DNA from: Sinorhizobium saheli | GTDB lineage: Bacteria; Pseudomonadota; Alphaproteobacteria; Rhizobiales; Rhizobiaceae | Length of the DNA stretch: 64,000 nt | Assembly (NCBI RefSeq): GCF_001651875.1 | Contig: NZ_LNQB01000062.1 | Span: forward strand, 1-64,000 | Reading direction: 5' to 3' | Shown: positions 35,737 through 46,410 of the stretch, one piece after another | Layout: every line of letters starts with the position of its first letter | How positions within the stretch are numbered: the first letter of the stretch is position 1 | Made by a program: the position numbers and the translations under genes | The notes under the pieces: model-generated | Database searches by the model: none | Told to the model about the DNA's origin: nothing | What the model saw: only the letters and a program-made list of their open reading frames with translations

Positions 35737-36264
35737 TCAAGCGGACTTGATCTGGATCTTGCGCTCGTTCTGCTGCGCTTCCTGGGTCTTCGGCAGGGTT
35801 ACCGACAGAACGCCCTTCGAGAAATTTGCAACAATCTTTTCTGCATCGACTCCATCTGGCATCCGGAACGTCCGCTGGAACGAGCCATAGCGGCGCTCAG
35901 AGTGGACATATTCCTTCTTCTTCTCCTCTTTCTCCTCCTGTTTCTCGCCTCGGATGGTCAGGATCCCGTTGGAGATGGTGACCTCTATGTCCTTTTCTTC
36001 CATCCCCGGCAGTTCACAGGTGATCTCGTAGCTATTTTCTGTCTCCGCCAGATCAACGGCCGGCGCCACGTCCAGGTCTGACAGCCGCGGCACCCGACGC
36101 ATGAGAGCGGAAGCCAACGGGCGATGCCACAGGTTTGGAGCGAAGTCGTCGAACAGCCGGTCGATTTCGGATCTGAGGCTCTCGAAGGGGGGCCACGACT
36201 CCGCACGACGCTCGACGCCTTTTTCTTCCGACTTGATGGGCAGTTTGGTTGCAGGTTCAGCCAT
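35737..36264 (-). CDS. Hsp20/alpha-crystallin small heat shock protein
   Basis: A 175-residue small heat shock protein. A basic N-terminal arm is followed by the alpha-crystallin domain (about 65-160) with ITCELPGMEEKDIEV and the conserved GVLSVTLPK end; the C-terminal tail is short. It should hold unfolding proteins in oligomers without ATP. A Lys/Glu-rich insertion sits between strands. A perfect FixK box lies 160 bp upstream, the longest spacing in the set. The position of Hsp20 in a hypoxia regulon parallels HspX of mycobacteria. Confidence 0.95.
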   Translation of the reverse strand: MAEPATKLPIKSEEKGVERRAESWPPFESLRSEIDRLFDDFAPNLWHRPLASALMRRVPRLSDLDVAPAVDLAETENSYEITCELPGMEEKDIEVTISNGILTIRGEKQEEKEEKKKEYVHSERRYGSFQRTFRMPDGVDAEKIVANFSKGVLSVTLPKTQEAQQNERKIQIKSA

Positions 36265-36423
36265 GGCTGGTTTCCTCCTTCAAAGCGGTGGCTCCAGGCT
36301 CGTCTCACCGCTGGTTGCTCGATGGGCGCGGCCGCAAGCCAGTCTGGCCGACTTCTCCCGGCGCTTCTCCGCCGGTCGCCACCCCAGATGAGATCATTAA
36401 ACCGCTGTGCTGCGGCAGCCTCA

Positions 36424-36437
36424 TTGATCGGCGTCAA
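36424..36437. promoter_or_regulatory. FixK/FNR box
   Basis: TTGATCGGCGTCAA, a perfect site 160 bp upstream of the hsp20 start. The gap 36265-36692 otherwise contains only a short hairpin (arms GCCGGAA and TTCCGGC at 36459-36482) and no gene. Confidence 0.58.
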
Positions 36438-36692
36438 AGACCGGGGTGATCTGTAGAAGCCGGAAGCACCGAGGTTTCCGGCCTTCCTCATTCTTTCCCA
36501 GTCAGCACAACACTCGAAAGCCGCCTCGGCCCTATCTGGATGGGTGATTTGCCGGGCCCATGTTGACGTCATTCCTTAAAACCTGATCGTGGGGCATCGC
36601 CAAATCCGTGTCGACGATCTGCTGAATGTCGGTAGTCCAACCAGAGGAGAGCCGCGACATCAGGCATGTTGTGGCTCATACGCGCTGTCGAT

Positions 36693-37192
36693 CTATGAGC
36701 GCACGCTGCCTGCAAAAGCGTCCGCTGCGTCCTTGGCCATCCGGTTTACGCTCCAGCGTGCGTATATCGAGCCAAGCAGCGGGCCGAGAAACTTTGCCGC
36801 AAACGTCGCCGGATAATCATAGTCGATGAACACCCGGAGCCGCGAGGCTTTGCCCAGAGTGCTGATCTCGAATCCCATCCGGTAGGCACCGATGACGCGG
36901 AGGTTCGGGCGGCCCCGCGTCTCCCATACCTTGCGACGGGGTGGCTGCCGCTCGATTATCACTTCTTCGATCGAAAGCACGAGACCAAGTATGGTGCCCC
37001 GCATCTTGATAACGGAGCCGACAGCATGGCCTTTGCCGTCGTCGAACTCGTACGAGATGCTCCCGCCGAGCATCATTATCGAAGGCTTCTGCATGTGCGA
37101 GCCGAGACTCGCCGGGTCATCGAGATGGTCAAAAGGACTTCCGCGGGCGTCCCGACATCGACAATGGCCTGTGCCGCGTATCCGTAAGTCAT
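36693..37192 (-). pseudogene. SRPBCC-family protein with a frameshift
   Basis: The first part, [20 protein letters not shown] from an ATG at 37192, and the rest (FDHLDDPASLGSHMQKPSIMMLGG onwards, ending at 36693) lie in different frames. The break falls at a run of four A on the plus strand (37131-37134); one more base restores a continuous SRPBCC (START-like) domain of about 166 residues ending with a helix rich in Arg/Asp. Such proteins bind hydrophobic ligands. The ATG overlaps the stop of the DUF2933 gene (ATGA), so it is the third gene of a copA operon. Confidence 0.78.
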
Positions 37193-37398
37193 GTGAGACC
37201 GCCCGTCTTCGCCCCGTGTTCCCCAGCGCCATGGCGATGTCCGCCGTGGCCATGGAAGAGGTGCATCAGCGGGCAGGCAAGCAGCAGCAGGTAGGGTGCG
37301 AGGCCCAATGCGTGTTGCCAGTGCTCGCGAAGAACGAAGAATGCGGCGATCACAGCGAGCGAGGCGGCGAACAGTATCCATCTGCGGTCTAAGGTCAT
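37189..37398 (-). CDS. DUF2933 small membrane protein
   Basis: A 69-residue protein with two hydrophobic helices and a His/Gly-rich tail ([16 protein letters not shown]). It matches the DUF2933 family, which is regularly found next to copper-translocating ATPases. The His tail could bind copper or silver. Both ends overlap neighbours by four bases (ATGA), a tightly coupled three-gene operon with the copper ATPase before and the SRPBCC gene after. Confidence 0.85.
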   Translation of the reverse strand: MTLDRRWILFAASLAVIAAFFVLREHWQHALGLAPYLLLLACPLMHLFHGHGGHRHGAGEHGAKTGGLT

Positions 37399-39596
37399 AT
37401 CCGAGCACTCCTCAATCTGAGCGAATTGCCGATCACGCTGACCGACGAGAGCGCCATGGCGGCGGCTGCGATGATCGGCGACAGCAGAAGGCCGAGGGCG
37501 GGGTAGAGCACGCCAGCCGCAACCGGGACGCCAGCGGCGTTGTAGATGAAGGCGAAGAACAGGTTCTGCCGGATGTTCCGCATCGTCGCGTGGCTGAGCT
37601 GCCGCGCCCGTACAATGCCTTGCAGGTCCCCCTTGAGCAGCGTCACACCCGCGCTCTCGATGGCCACATCCGTCCCAGTTCCCATCGCAATGCCGACGTC
37701 GGCGGCGGCGAGCGCCGGGGCATCGTTGACACCGTCGCCCGCCATGGCGACGATCCTGCCTTCGTTACGCAGACGGGCGACGATCTCGCTTTTATGCTCT
37801 GGCAGGATTTCCGCCTCGACCTCAGTGATGCCAAGCTTGCGAGCGACGGCATTGGCTGTGGTCTTGTTATCCCCGGTGAGCATCACAACGCGCACGCCGT
37901 CCTTAAGCAGTGCCTCGACGGCGGCGGGTGTCGTCCCCTTGATCGGGTCGGAGATCGCAAACAATCCGCTTAAACGACCATCAATGGCGGCGAAGATGAC
38001 GGTCGCTCCTTCGCCGCGCAGCTCCTCCGCCTTTTGCGAAAGGGCAGAGACGTCCACCCCTTCCTCGGACATGATCCGGTGGCTGCCGATAATCAGCCTG
38101 CGGCCTTCCACATTACCCGTCACCCCCTTGCCAACCGGGCTGTCGAAGTCTTCCGCCTTTCCGAGTGCCATCCCGCGCTCGTTGGCGGCCTCGACGGTTG
38201 CCGCCGCAAGTGGATGCTCGCTCGACCGCTCCAGCGTGGCTGCTAGTCGCAGCAGCTCATCCTCGGATATCCCGCTTACGGCCACGACTGATGTAACCTT
38301 CGGTCTGCCCTCGGTCAGGGTGCCCGTCTTGTCGACGACGAGCGTGTCGACCTTTTCGAAGCGTTCGAGCGCCTCGGCGTTCTTGATCAACACACCGACA
38401 CTTGCACCCTTGCCGACGCCGACCATGATCGACATCGGCGTGGCGAGGCCGAGCGCACAGGGGCAGGCGATGATCAGCACCGCCACTGCGGCGACCAGCC
38501 CATGGGTGAAGCGGGGTTCCGGCCCGACAGCCATCCAGGTGGCGAAGGCGATAATAGCGATCAGAATGACAGCAGGAACGAACCAGCCAGAGACTTCGTC
38601 GGCCAGGCGTTGGATGGGAGCGCGAGACCGTTGGGCCTCGGCGACCATGCGGACGATCTGCGACAGCATGGTGTCGCGGCCGACCTTGCCCGCTTCCATG
38701 ACGAAGCCGCCCGTCTTGTTCATCGTGCCACCGATCAGCTTCGCGCCAACCTCCTTGGTGACCGGCATCGACTCTCCGGTGATCATCGATTCATCGACCG
38801 AACTGCGGCCCTCCAGGAGTGCCCCGTCAACGGGGACCTTCTCACCGGGACGGACGCGCAGCCGGTCACCGACCACGACGGCTTCGAGCGGCACGTCCTC
38901 GTCGCTGCCATCGCCGCGGATGCGGCGGGCGGTTTTTGGCGCAAGGTCGAGCAGTGCGCGGATCGCGCCGCCCGTTTGCTCACGCGCCTGCAGCTCCAGA
39001 ACCTGTCCGAGCAGGACGAGAACGGTGATGACGGCGGCCGCCTCGAAGTAGATCGCAACCGAACCTTCCTCGGCACGGAACGTCGCCGGAAACAGACCGG
39101 GGAAGACGGTGGCGACCACGCTGTAAACCCAGGCCACGCCCGTGCCCATGGCGATCAGGGTGAACATGTTCAGGTGTCGGGTGACGAGGGACCGCCAAGC
39201 CCGCTCGAAGAAGGGAGCACCTCCCCAAAGCACGACAGGCGTTGCAAAGACGAGTTGCAGCCAGTTCGAAGTCTGGGGGCTGACCATCATATGCAGATCG
39301 AAAAGGTGGCCTCCCATTTCCAGGATCAGGACGGGAATGGTGAGCGTCAGTCCGATCCAGAACCGCCGCCGCATTTCGACAAGTTCCGGACTGGGACCCG
39401 TTTCGGCGGTGACTACTTCGGGTTCGAGGGCCATACCGCAGATTGGGCAGTTGCCGGGACCGATCTGACGCACCTGGGGATGCATCGGGCAGGTGTAGAT
39501 CACGCCTTCCGTCAGCGCGACACGCGAACCCTCCGCTTGAGCGGTCGGGACGTGCTCATTTGTCCGACTGTGACGATGGCTCGGATCAATACCCAT
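37395..39596 (-). CDS. copA: Copper-translocating P1B-1-type ATPase with N-terminal heavy-metal-binding domain
   Basis: A 733-residue copper exporter. The N-terminus carries a short heavy-metal-binding domain ([11 protein letters not shown]...CPICGM, about 34-60) in place of a CxxC HMA domain. The transmembrane metal motif is ACPCALG, and [13 protein letters not shown], the nucleotide-binding HP motif (SEHPLA) and [10 protein letters not shown] are present, followed by the Met/Asn-containing last helices. It should pump Cu+ out of the cytosol or toward oxidase assembly. It heads the operon with DUF2933 and SRPBCC. A FixK box lies only 34 bp upstream of the annotated ATG. Confidence 0.94.
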   Translation of the reverse strand: MGIDPSHRHSRTNEHVPTAQAEGSRVALTEGVIYTCPMHPQVRQIGPGNCPICGMALEPEVVTAETGPSPELVEMRRRFWIGLTLTIPVLILEMGGHLFDLHMMVSPQTSNWLQLVFATPVVLWGGAPFFERAWRSLVTRHLNMFTLIAMGTGVAWVYSVVATVFPGLFPATFRAEEGSVAIYFEAAAVITVLVLLGQVLELQAREQTGGAIRALLDLAPKTARRIRGDGSDEDVPLEAVVVGDRLRVRPGEKVPVDGALLEGRSSVDESMITGESMPVTKEVGAKLIGGTMNKTGGFVMEAGKVGRDTMLSQIVRMVAEAQRSRAPIQRLADEVSGWFVPAVILIAIIAFATWMAVGPEPRFTHGLVAAVAVLIIACPCALGLATPMSIMVGVGKGASVGVLIKNAEALERFEKVDTLVVDKTGTLTEGRPKVTSVVAVSGISEDELLRLAATLERSSEHPLAAATVEAANERGMALGKAEDFDSPVGKGVTGNVEGRRLIIGSHRIMSEEGVDVSALSQKAEELRGEGATVIFAAIDGRLSGLFAISDPIKGTTPAAVEALLKDGVRVVMLTGDNKTTANAVARKLGITEVEAEILPEHKSEIVARLRNEGRIVAMAGDGVNDAPALAAADVGIAMGTGTDVAIESAGVTLLKGDLQGIVRARQLSHATMRNIRQNLFFAFIYNAAGVPVAAGVLYPALGLLLSPIIAAAAMALSSVSVIGNSLRLRSARI

Positions 39597-39629
39597 CCCG
39601 GCATGGTATTCATTTCAGCAGTCAATTGT

Positions 39630-39643
39630 TTGACCAACATCAA
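39630..39643. promoter_or_regulatory. FixK/FNR box between divergent genes
   Basis: TTGACCAACATCAA, a perfect site 55 bp upstream of the CBS-BON gene (plus) and 34 bp upstream of the copA start (minus). The spacing fits the CBS-BON gene better. Confidence 0.66.
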
Positions 39644-39697
39644 TCTCCTGCTCCACGGTTCCGCGTATGCTGCGGGCTCTAATCGGAGGGCAGTAGG

Positions 39698-40354
39698 ATG
39701 CTGGCCAGAGATGCTATGAACAGAAAGGTGCTGTCGATCAGCCCCGATCACAGCGTAAGTCACGCAGCGCGCACGATGCTCGAGGCCGGAATAAGCGGCC
39801 TGCCTGTATGCGACGACCAGGGTAGGCTCATTGGCATATTGTCGGAGGGCGACTTGTTGCGGCGTGCGGAGCTGGGGCTGGTTGCGTGGGACGGCACTGG
39901 GCGCGCCGGAGCGAAGCCGGAAGCGTTCATCAAGGGGCATAGCTGGCGTGTGGGCGACGTGATGACGCAGCCTGTTGTCACGGTTGATGAAGATGTGCCC
40001 CTCGGCCGCGTCGCTGAACTCATGGCTGCCAAAAGGATCAAGCGAATTCCGGTCATGCGAGGGGAAGAGATGGTGGGCATCATCACGCGCCGCGATGTCC
40101 TTCGCACCATTGCCGCCTCTGGGCCTGATGTTATCGCTGTCGGTAATGAGGCGGTGCGGCGGGCGGTCCTGTCGCGGCTTTGTTCCGACCTCGGCCTCGA
40201 CAGGGGGGCGATAGACGTGACGATCGAGAACGGAAACGTCAGTTTGTGGGGAGTGGTCGAAAGCGAGGTATTGCGGGAAGCGGCCCGCGTCGCTGCCGAA
40301 ACGATCAGCGGTGCCGGCGGCGTGCGGAACAGGCTGCGAATTGTTGCGAACTGA
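39698..40354 (+). CDS. CBS-domain protein with C-terminal BON domain
   Basis: A 218-residue protein: a pair of CBS domains (about 8-140; ISPDHSVSHAARTMLEAGISGLPV and RIKRIPVMRGEEMVGIITRRDVLR) followed by a BON domain (about 150-215). CBS pairs sense adenine nucleotides, and BON domains bind membranes or peptides, so it may report cellular energy state. GGAGGG precedes the ATG. The FixK box 55 bp upstream resembles control of Hrp1 in mycobacterial hypoxia. It lies 180 bp before ackA-xfp on the same strand and could be cotranscribed. Confidence 0.92.
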   Translation: MLARDAMNRKVLSISPDHSVSHAARTMLEAGISGLPVCDDQGRLIGILSEGDLLRRAELGLVAWDGTGRAGAKPEAFIKGHSWRVGDVMTQPVVTVDEDVPLGRVAELMAAKRIKRIPVMRGEEMVGIITRRDVLRTIAASGPDVIAVGNEAVRRAVLSRLCSDLGLDRGAIDVTIENGNVSLWGVVESEVLREAARVAAETISGAGGVRNRLRIVAN

Positions 40355-40536
40355 GCGCCCTTCCATGCGATGCCGGGTCCCGAATTAGATTATGTCCGAG
40401 GGCACTTCTGTCGAGTCTGCACGATATCGCTGAAGCGGACCGTTGCACTCCGCCCGTACATTGTCGGGGATCATATTCGATCGCCGCCCGTTGTGCTTCC
40501 GGATGTCTCCATCGTCTGGACGAAGGACGGAAGGAA

Positions 40537-41733
40537 ATGCAGAACGGTCGTCTCATTCTGATTTTGAACGGCGGCTCCTCCAGCCTGAAGTTTGCCGTTT
40601 GCGAAAGTGCGGGTTGTGGATCTTGGATCTTGCGCGGCCGGTTCGAGCGCATAGGCACGTCAGGCACGCTCTTCGTCGTGACGGAAGGCCGGACGGAGAC
40701 TTGCCACGACGCCGGATCGATCAATCATGGTACCGCTACAAGCTTCCTGCTTGGCTGGCTGGAGAAACGTCTTGGGCTCCTATCGATTGCGGCGGTGGGC
40801 CACCGCGTTGTGCATGGCGGGATGAAATATCAGGCACCTGACGAGATCGATGATGCCATGATCGCCGAACTTCGTCGGCTGCGGCCTTTTGCACCCGAAC
40901 ATCTACCGACGGAACTCGACATCATCTCCGCATGTACCGAGCGCCTTGAGGGCGTTCTCCAGGTCGCCTGTTTCGATACCGCCTTCCACCGGGACATGCC
41001 GGCCGTCGCGCGAATGCTTCCAATTCCAAGACGGTTCAATGCGGAAGGGGTAGTGCGATACGGCTTCCACGGCATCTCCTACACACACATTCTGGAAAGT
41101 GTACGCCGTGACGCCCCGGAACGGGCGACAACGGGCCGCTTGATTTTCGCCCATCTCGGAAACGGGGCGAGCCTCGCCGCGGTCAAGGACGGCAAAAGCA
41201 TCGATACGACGATGGGGTTCACGCCGGCGGCGGGCATTCCGATGAGCACGCGGTCCGGCGATCTTGACCCCGGCATCTTTCTCTACCTCGTCAGGAACTC
41301 AGGCGTCGACGCGGATAGTTTCGACCGAATGATGAATCATCGGGCGGGACTTCTTGGCGTCTCGGAAACCAGTGGCGACCTGCGCGATCTTCTCGACCGC
41401 GAGGAAAGCGATGGCAGGGCAGCCGAGGCAGTGGGCCTCTTTTGCTACAGCGTCAAGAAGCAGATTGGCGCCTATGCGGCTGCGTTGGGAGGACTCGATG
41501 TCCTGGTTTTCACCGGAGGTATCGGACAGCATTCCCCAGTGATCCGCCAACGGATCTGCGACGGCCTTGGGTTTCTAGGCATCGAGCTCGACCCGACACG
41601 CAATGCCTCCGCCAAGCCCGTCATTTCTGCTGCCGGCGCAGACGTCGAGGTTCGCGTGATCGCCGCCGACGAGGAAGCCGTCATTGCAGCAGCAGTCAAA
41701 GATATCCTCACCAGAAAGGAGCCTTCCCGATGA
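40537..41733 (+). CDS. ackA: Acetate kinase
   Basis: A 398-residue acetate kinase starting [19 protein letters not shown] with GGAAGG just before. It shows the family motifs [44 protein letters not shown] and FTGGIGQHS. It makes acetate and ATP from acetyl phosphate in the cytosol. Its stop overlaps the ATG of the phosphoketolase gene by four bases (ATGA), so the two form a direct route from sugar phosphates through acetyl phosphate to ATP. Frames starting earlier (40180) are not part of the protein. Confidence 0.96.
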   Translation: MQNGRLILILNGGSSSLKFAVCESAGCGSWILRGRFERIGTSGTLFVVTEGRTETCHDAGSINHGTATSFLLGWLEKRLGLLSIAAVGHRVVHGGMKYQAPDEIDDAMIAELRRLRPFAPEHLPTELDIISACTERLEGVLQVACFDTAFHRDMPAVARMLPIPRRFNAEGVVRYGFHGISYTHILESVRRDAPERATTGRLIFAHLGNGASLAAVKDGKSIDTTMGFTPAAGIPMSTRSGDLDPGIFLYLVRNSGVDADSFDRMMNHRAGLLGVSETSGDLRDLLDREESDGRAAEAVGLFCYSVKKQIGAYAAALGGLDVLVFTGGIGQHSPVIRQRICDGLGFLGIELDPTRNASAKPVISAAGADVEVRVIAADEEAVIAAAVKDILTRKEPSR

Positions 41734-44102
41734 CCGCCCCCCTGTCGAACGACCTTCTGGAGCGGATGGATGCCTATTGGCGAGCCGCCAACTACCTTTC
41801 CGTCGGCCAAATCTATCTTCGTGACAATCCGCTCCTGAAGCAGAAGCTGACGCTGGCACATGTAAAGCCGCGCTTGCTCGGCCACTGGGGCACCACGCCA
41901 GGCTTGAATTTTCTCTATGTCCACCTGAACCGGCTGATCCAGGCACATGACCTGAACATGATCTATGTCACAGGGCCGGGTCACGGCGGCCCCAGTCTTG
42001 TTGCGAATACCTATCTTGAAGGAACCTATTCCGAGATTTATCCCGAGGTCGGCCAGGATGAAGCGGGCCTCATGAAACTCTTTACGCAGTTCTCCTATCC
42101 GGGGGGCGTCCCGAGCCACGTGGCGGCAGAAGTGCCGGGATCGATCAATGAAGGCGGCGAGCTTGGCTACTGCCTGATGCATGCCTATGGCGCCGTCTTC
42201 GACAATCCTGACCTGATCGCCGCCTGCGTCGTCGGCGATGGAGAGGCAGAGACGGGAGCGCTCGCGACGAGCTGGCATTCCAACAAGTTCCTCAACCCGG
42301 CTCGAGACGGCGCGGTTCTGCCGATCCTGCATCTCAACGGCTACAAGATCGCCAATCCCACCGTTCTTGCCCGCATCAGCCATGAAGAGCTGGAGGCTCT
42401 GTTCCGCGGCTATGGCTACGGGCCGCTGTTCGTCGAGGGATCCGATCCGCGGCAAATGCACCAGCTTATGGCGGCAGCGCTCGACGAGGCCCATGGGCGG
42501 ATCGTCGAAATCCAGCGCCAGGCGCGCAACGCGGGATTCTCCGGTCGCCCTGCCTGGCCGATGATCGTCTTCCGCTCGCCGAAGGGCTGGACGGGGCCGC
42601 GGGAAGTCGACGGCAAGCAGACCGAGGGCTCCTGGCGCTCGCATCAGGTGCCGCTTGCGAAAATTGCGGAAGTGCCGGAACACCTCGGGCTTCTCGAAGA
42701 CTGGCTCAAGAGCTATCGCCCCTGGGAACTGTTTGACGAGAGCGGCCGACTGCGCGCCGATTTGAGGAGCCTCGCGCCGCAGGGCGAGCGTCGAATGGGA
42801 GCAAATCCCCATGCCAACGGCGGTGTTCTTCTAAGAGATCTCAACTTGCCGGATTTCCGCCACTACGCGGTGGAGGTCAATAATCCGGGTTCCCAGACAG
42901 CGGAATCAACCCGCGTCGCGGGTCTTTATCTTCGTGACGTCATAAAGCTCAATGTGGAAGAGCGGAATTTCCGGATCTTCGGGCCGGACGAAACGGAGTC
43001 AAACCGCCTGTCGCCGGTTTTCGAGGTAACAAGTCGCGCCTTCACCGGCGAGATTTTGGAGACCGATACTCAGCTATCTCCTAACGGCAGGGTGATGGAA
43101 GTGCTGAGCGAACATCTCTGCCAGGGTTGGCTGGAAGGCTATCTGCTGACAGGCCGGCACGGCTTTTTCTCATGCTACGAAGCCTTTATCCACATCGTCG
43201 ACTCAATGTTCAATCAGCACGCAAAATGGTTGAAGGTGTGCCAAGACATTCCCTGGCGGAGGCCGATCGCGTCTCTCACCTACCTGCTGACCTCCCATGT
43301 CTGGCGTCAGGACCATAACGGCTTTTCGCATCAGGATCCCGGTTTCATCGACCATGTTGCGAACAAGAAAGCCGACATCATCCGCGTCTACCTTCCGCCG
43401 GATGCGAACTCGCTTCTATCGGTCGTCGACCATTGCCTGAGGAGCCGCGACTACATCAACGTGATCGTCGCCGGCAAACAACCTCAGTTGCAGTGGATGG
43501 ACATGGGCTCGGCCGTGGCGCACTGCCGAACCGGTCTCGGCATCTGGGAATGGGCGTCCAATGACGATGGCGATCCGGATGCGGTCGTCGCCTGCGCCGG
43601 CGACGTGCCGACAATGGAGTCGCTCGCCGCCGTCATGGTCCTGCGGGAGGCGTTTCCGGCGCTCAGGCTGCGGGTCGTCAACGTCGTCGACATCATGGCG
43701 CTGCAGGCCCCCAGCCAGCATCCGCACGGCGTAGCCGATGATCTTTTCGACCGGATGTTCACGACCGACAGGCCGGTGATCTTCGCCTATCACGGCTATC
43801 CCGCTCTTATTCACCGGCTGACCTACCGCCGCGCCAACCATGCCAACTTCCATGTCCATGGCTACCAGGAGGAAGGGACGACGACGACGCCATTCGACAT
43901 GACCGTTCTCAACGGACTTGACCGTTTCCATCTCGCCAGGGCGGTGGTCGATCGGGTCCCCTCGCTAGCCGCGTCGCGCGAGGAGTTCGCGCGTTTCGTC
44001 GAAGACAAGCTCGCTGAACACGACGCCTACATCCGCGAGAATGGAGAGGACTTGCCGGAGATCCGGAACTGGCGATGGCTTATTCGGGAGGTTGATGCAT
44101 AG
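41730..44102 (+). CDS. xfp: Xylulose-5-phosphate/fructose-6-phosphate phosphoketolase
   Basis: A 790-residue thiamine diphosphate enzyme of the usual length. Landmarks include [11 protein letters not shown], the phosphoketolase signature [17 protein letters not shown], the ThDP-binding [10 protein letters not shown], and [13 protein letters not shown] with [14 protein letters not shown] near the end. It cleaves xylulose-5-P or fructose-6-P to acetyl phosphate and an aldose phosphate without oxidation, supplying acetyl phosphate to the coupled acetate kinase. The pathway gives ATP without respiration, suitable for oxygen limitation. No FixK box is directly upstream, but the CBS-BON gene before ackA has one. 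Confidence 0.96.
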   Translation: MTAPLSNDLLERMDAYWRAANYLSVGQIYLRDNPLLKQKLTLAHVKPRLLGHWGTTPGLNFLYVHLNRLIQAHDLNMIYVTGPGHGGPSLVANTYLEGTYSEIYPEVGQDEAGLMKLFTQFSYPGGVPSHVAAEVPGSINEGGELGYCLMHAYGAVFDNPDLIAACVVGDGEAETGALATSWHSNKFLNPARDGAVLPILHLNGYKIANPTVLARISHEELEALFRGYGYGPLFVEGSDPRQMHQLMAAALDEAHGRIVEIQRQARNAGFSGRPAWPMIVFRSPKGWTGPREVDGKQTEGSWRSHQVPLAKIAEVPEHLGLLEDWLKSYRPWELFDESGRLRADLRSLAPQGERRMGANPHANGGVLLRDLNLPDFRHYAVEVNNPGSQTAESTRVAGLYLRDVIKLNVEERNFRIFGPDETESNRLSPVFEVTSRAFTGEILETDTQLSPNGRVMEVLSEHLCQGWLEGYLLTGRHGFFSCYEAFIHIVDSMFNQHAKWLKVCQDIPWRRPIASLTYLLTSHVWRQDHNGFSHQDPGFIDHVANKKADIIRVYLPPDANSLLSVVDHCLRSRDYINVIVAGKQPQLQWMDMGSAVAHCRTGLGIWEWASNDDGDPDAVVACAGDVPTMESLAAVMVLREAFPALRLRVVNVVDIMALQAPSQHPHGVADDLFDRMFTTDRPVIFAYHGYPALIHRLTYRRANHANFHVHGYQEEGTTTTPFDMTVLNGLDRFHLARAVVDRVPSLAASREEFARFVEDKLAEHDAYIRENGEDLPEIRNWRWLIREVDA

Positions 44103-44153
44103 GGCGACGTCTGCCTTAGCCAGCAGCTTCCAGCTGCCAACCCGAGCGCCACG

Positions 44154-44628
44154 ATGCCGAGCGGCATGATGTGCGGTGACATGATGGGCGGCATGATCCG
44201 CATGATGACCGGCGGACAAAATCCCATGGGCATGATGGCCGGTCAGGCACCTGTGGGGCAGACCGGCATGAGCGCGATGGCGCAGATGACGGCCCCTGAA
44301 CACATCGAGGGGCGTATCGCCTTCCTGAAAACGGAGCTCAAGATAACCTCTGAGCAGGAGGCCTTGTGGAGCGCCTTCGCTGAGGTGCTGCGATCGAACG
44401 CTCGCGGCGCACAGGATGGGATGATGCAGATGCCTGGCGGAATGGAAGGGGCGAGCCGAGCCGTTGAAAGCCCATTGCAGCTTATTGAACAGCGGCACCT
44501 TAGCCAACAGGCTCGAAAGCATACGCAAGTTGAAAGGCGCCCTCGCTCCTCTCTATCAGTCGCTCAACAAAGCGCAGAACCAGATGGCCGACAGGCTGCT
44601 TGTGCCTCCAATGATGGGATTTATGTAA
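44154..44628 (+). pseudogene. Frameshifted Spy/CpxP-like (LTXXQ) protein remnant
   Basis: The first frame is Met-rich (MMCGDMMGGMIRMMTGG) and leads into IAFLKTELKITSEQEALW, the LTXXQ-like motif of Spy/CpxP periplasmic chaperones. Near 44490-44505 the frame shifts; the other frame then reads NRLESIRKLKGALAPLYQSL and ends VPPMMGFM with a stop at 44626-44628, the normal end of the family. The signal peptide is also missing: the preceding in-frame codons run straight back to the xfp stop. The gene is broken at both places. The 390 bp after it contain nothing recognisable. Confidence 0.72.
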
Positions 44629-45020
44629 GATTTTGCGCAAGCGGCTGCTCTCGGGCAGTCTGCGAGCGTTGCGGGCGCTATCGGCGAGCGGCAGCTTCGG
44701 GTCGAACTTTGCCATTCCTCATCGTCGCGAATGGGTCCACTACGCCGAAAGCGCGAGCAAACCCCAGTGGCCGAGTGTCGCCTACCTCCACAAACCGTTG
44801 GGCGCGCGGTGCGCAATGGAGGCGTTCTCGTTCTGTGCTTCGAAAAAATCGCATAATGGGGCAGAGGACTGCAATGAGGTCCCGCGCGATCCTTTGATCG
44901 AGCACGCGGATGAAGTGATCATCACGGATATTTCATTGTGCGGTGCAGCAACAAATCTGGTCCAGCCACGTTGTTACCCGGTCGCGCCACCCCGCCGCTG
45001 ACGCAAGGAGATATCCACTC

Positions 45021-46091
45021 ATGAGAACCCTATCCGATACACTTGCAAGGATCACCCGGCTGAGGACAGGCAAAGCCGAGCATCTGCACGCCCGCAACAG
45101 GCTTTCCACGCTGACGAATTTCGGTCCGAACCCAGGTGCATTGAAGGCCAAATATTATCTGCCGAAGAACCTGGCGAAGAGACCGGCCCTTGTCGTGGTC
45201 CTGCACGGATGCACGCAGATGCCGACCGACTATGATGCCTGCTCGGGCTGGTCGAAACTGGCCGACAAACACGGTTTCGCACTGCTCTACCCGCAACAGG
45301 TACGCGACAATAACGGCAATCTCTGCTTCAACTGGTTCTTGCCCGACGATATCAGGCGCGAAGAGGGCGAGGCTCTTTCCATTCGGCAAATGATCCAGAC
45401 AATGTGCTCGAGGCACAAGGTCTCCAGTGAAAGGATATACGTCACGGGACTGTCCGCCGGCGGCGCAATGGCGAATGTCTTGCTTTCGACCTATCCCGAG
45501 GTCTTTGCCGGCGGGGCGATCATCGCCGGCCTCCCATACGCAACCGCGCGGACGGTTTCGGAGGCGTTCGAACGCATGCGGGGGCAGGGCGTCCCGAAAC
45601 CGCGAGAACTGCGCGCCAAAGTGCGGGCGGCATCCGGCCATTCGGGACCATGGCCGACAATCTCCGTCTGGCACGGAACAAGGGACAGCACGGTTGCCGA
45701 AGTGAACGCGCGCGCAATCGTCGAACAGTGGCGCGGAGTGCATGACTTGGGCGCGGCGCCGACGGTCACCGAAACGATCGACGGGCAGATGCGTAAGGTC
45801 TGGAAGGACAATGACGGACGGGAGCTCGTCAGCTTCTACAGCATCGAAGGCATGGGGCACGGGCTGCCGCTCGACGTGGCGAGTGGCTATGGAAAGAGCG
45901 GTCCCTACATGCTCGACGTTGGTATATCGTCGACCGCCCATATTGCCCATTCATGGGGACTGACGCGAAAACGGGACAAAGCGAAGCCGCCTTCCGCATC
46001 CTCTTCAAATGCGGATCGTTCATGCTCGGCTCAGAACAAAGTCCGGAACGTCATCGAGAATGCACTTCGATCGGCCGGACTGATGCGCTGA
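45021..46091 (+). CDS. PHB depolymerase-family esterase
   Basis: A 356-residue protein of the extracellular catalytic domain type 1 PHA depolymerase family (esterase_phb). VVLHGCTQMPTDYDACSGWSKLA carries the oxyanion region, GLSAGGAMA holds the nucleophile Ser (about residue 160) and GMGHGLPLD the catalytic His; the conserved WHGTRDSTVA supplies the acid. CAAGGAG precedes the start. No clear signal peptide is present, so it may act on intracellular polyester or be exported another way. A low-complexity Ser-rich segment lies near the C-terminus. Confidence 0.92.
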   Translation: MRTLSDTLARITRLRTGKAEHLHARNRLSTLTNFGPNPGALKAKYYLPKNLAKRPALVVVLHGCTQMPTDYDACSGWSKLADKHGFALLYPQQVRDNNGNLCFNWFLPDDIRREEGEALSIRQMIQTMCSRHKVSSERIYVTGLSAGGAMANVLLSTYPEVFAGGAIIAGLPYATARTVSEAFERMRGQGVPKPRELRAKVRAASGHSGPWPTISVWHGTRDSTVAEVNARAIVEQWRGVHDLGAAPTVTETIDGQMRKVWKDNDGRELVSFYSIEGMGHGLPLDVASGYGKSGPYMLDVGISSTAHIAHSWGLTRKRDKAKPPSASSSNADRSCSAQNKVRNVIENALRSAGLMR

Positions 46092-46239
46092 GGGGGCTTC
46101 GCTCGAGGCGACAGGAACGGCCTTAATCCCCGTATTTAAGCCTGACGACGGGACGCTTCCAAGAAGGACGATCATCGCTATCCGTTCAAATCGGACAAAG
46201 ACAACTACCCGTCGAGGTGTCGCCATCCTCACACTTCTA

Positions 46240-46410
46240 TCAGCTCTCTGGCGGGTCGACACCGTGGAGGTGGATTCGCTTTCCCTGGATTTCCAGGGTG
46301 TCGCCGTCGATGACGGACGCGCGCCCGGTTATCGGATCGGCGGCAGCGACAGGCATGCATAATGAAGCGCCGAGCGCGAAAGCGACGGCTAGCAACGGGA
46401 AAAGCTTCAT
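46240..46410 (-). pseudogene. N-terminal fragment of a thermonuclease (SNase)-like gene
   Basis: A 56-codon frame gives a signal peptide (MKLFPLLAVAFALGASLCMPVAAA) split here as residues 1-24 and then GRASVIDGDTLEIQGKRI and LHGVDPPES, the first strands of secreted staphylococcal-nuclease-like proteins. The stop after PPES removes the rest of the fold, including the catalytic Arg/Glu residues. It is too short to work as a nuclease. Confidence 0.6.

Noticed and set aside
37546-39051. A 501-codon plus-strand frame opposite the copper ATPase
   Set aside because: Ser/Thr/Pro-rich translation typical of antisense GC-rich genes; the ATPase is unambiguous.
44629-45020. Short frames on both strands between the Spy-like remnant and the depolymerase
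   Set aside because: No ribosome site, no domain and no similarity to neighbours. I see nothing supportable in this gap.
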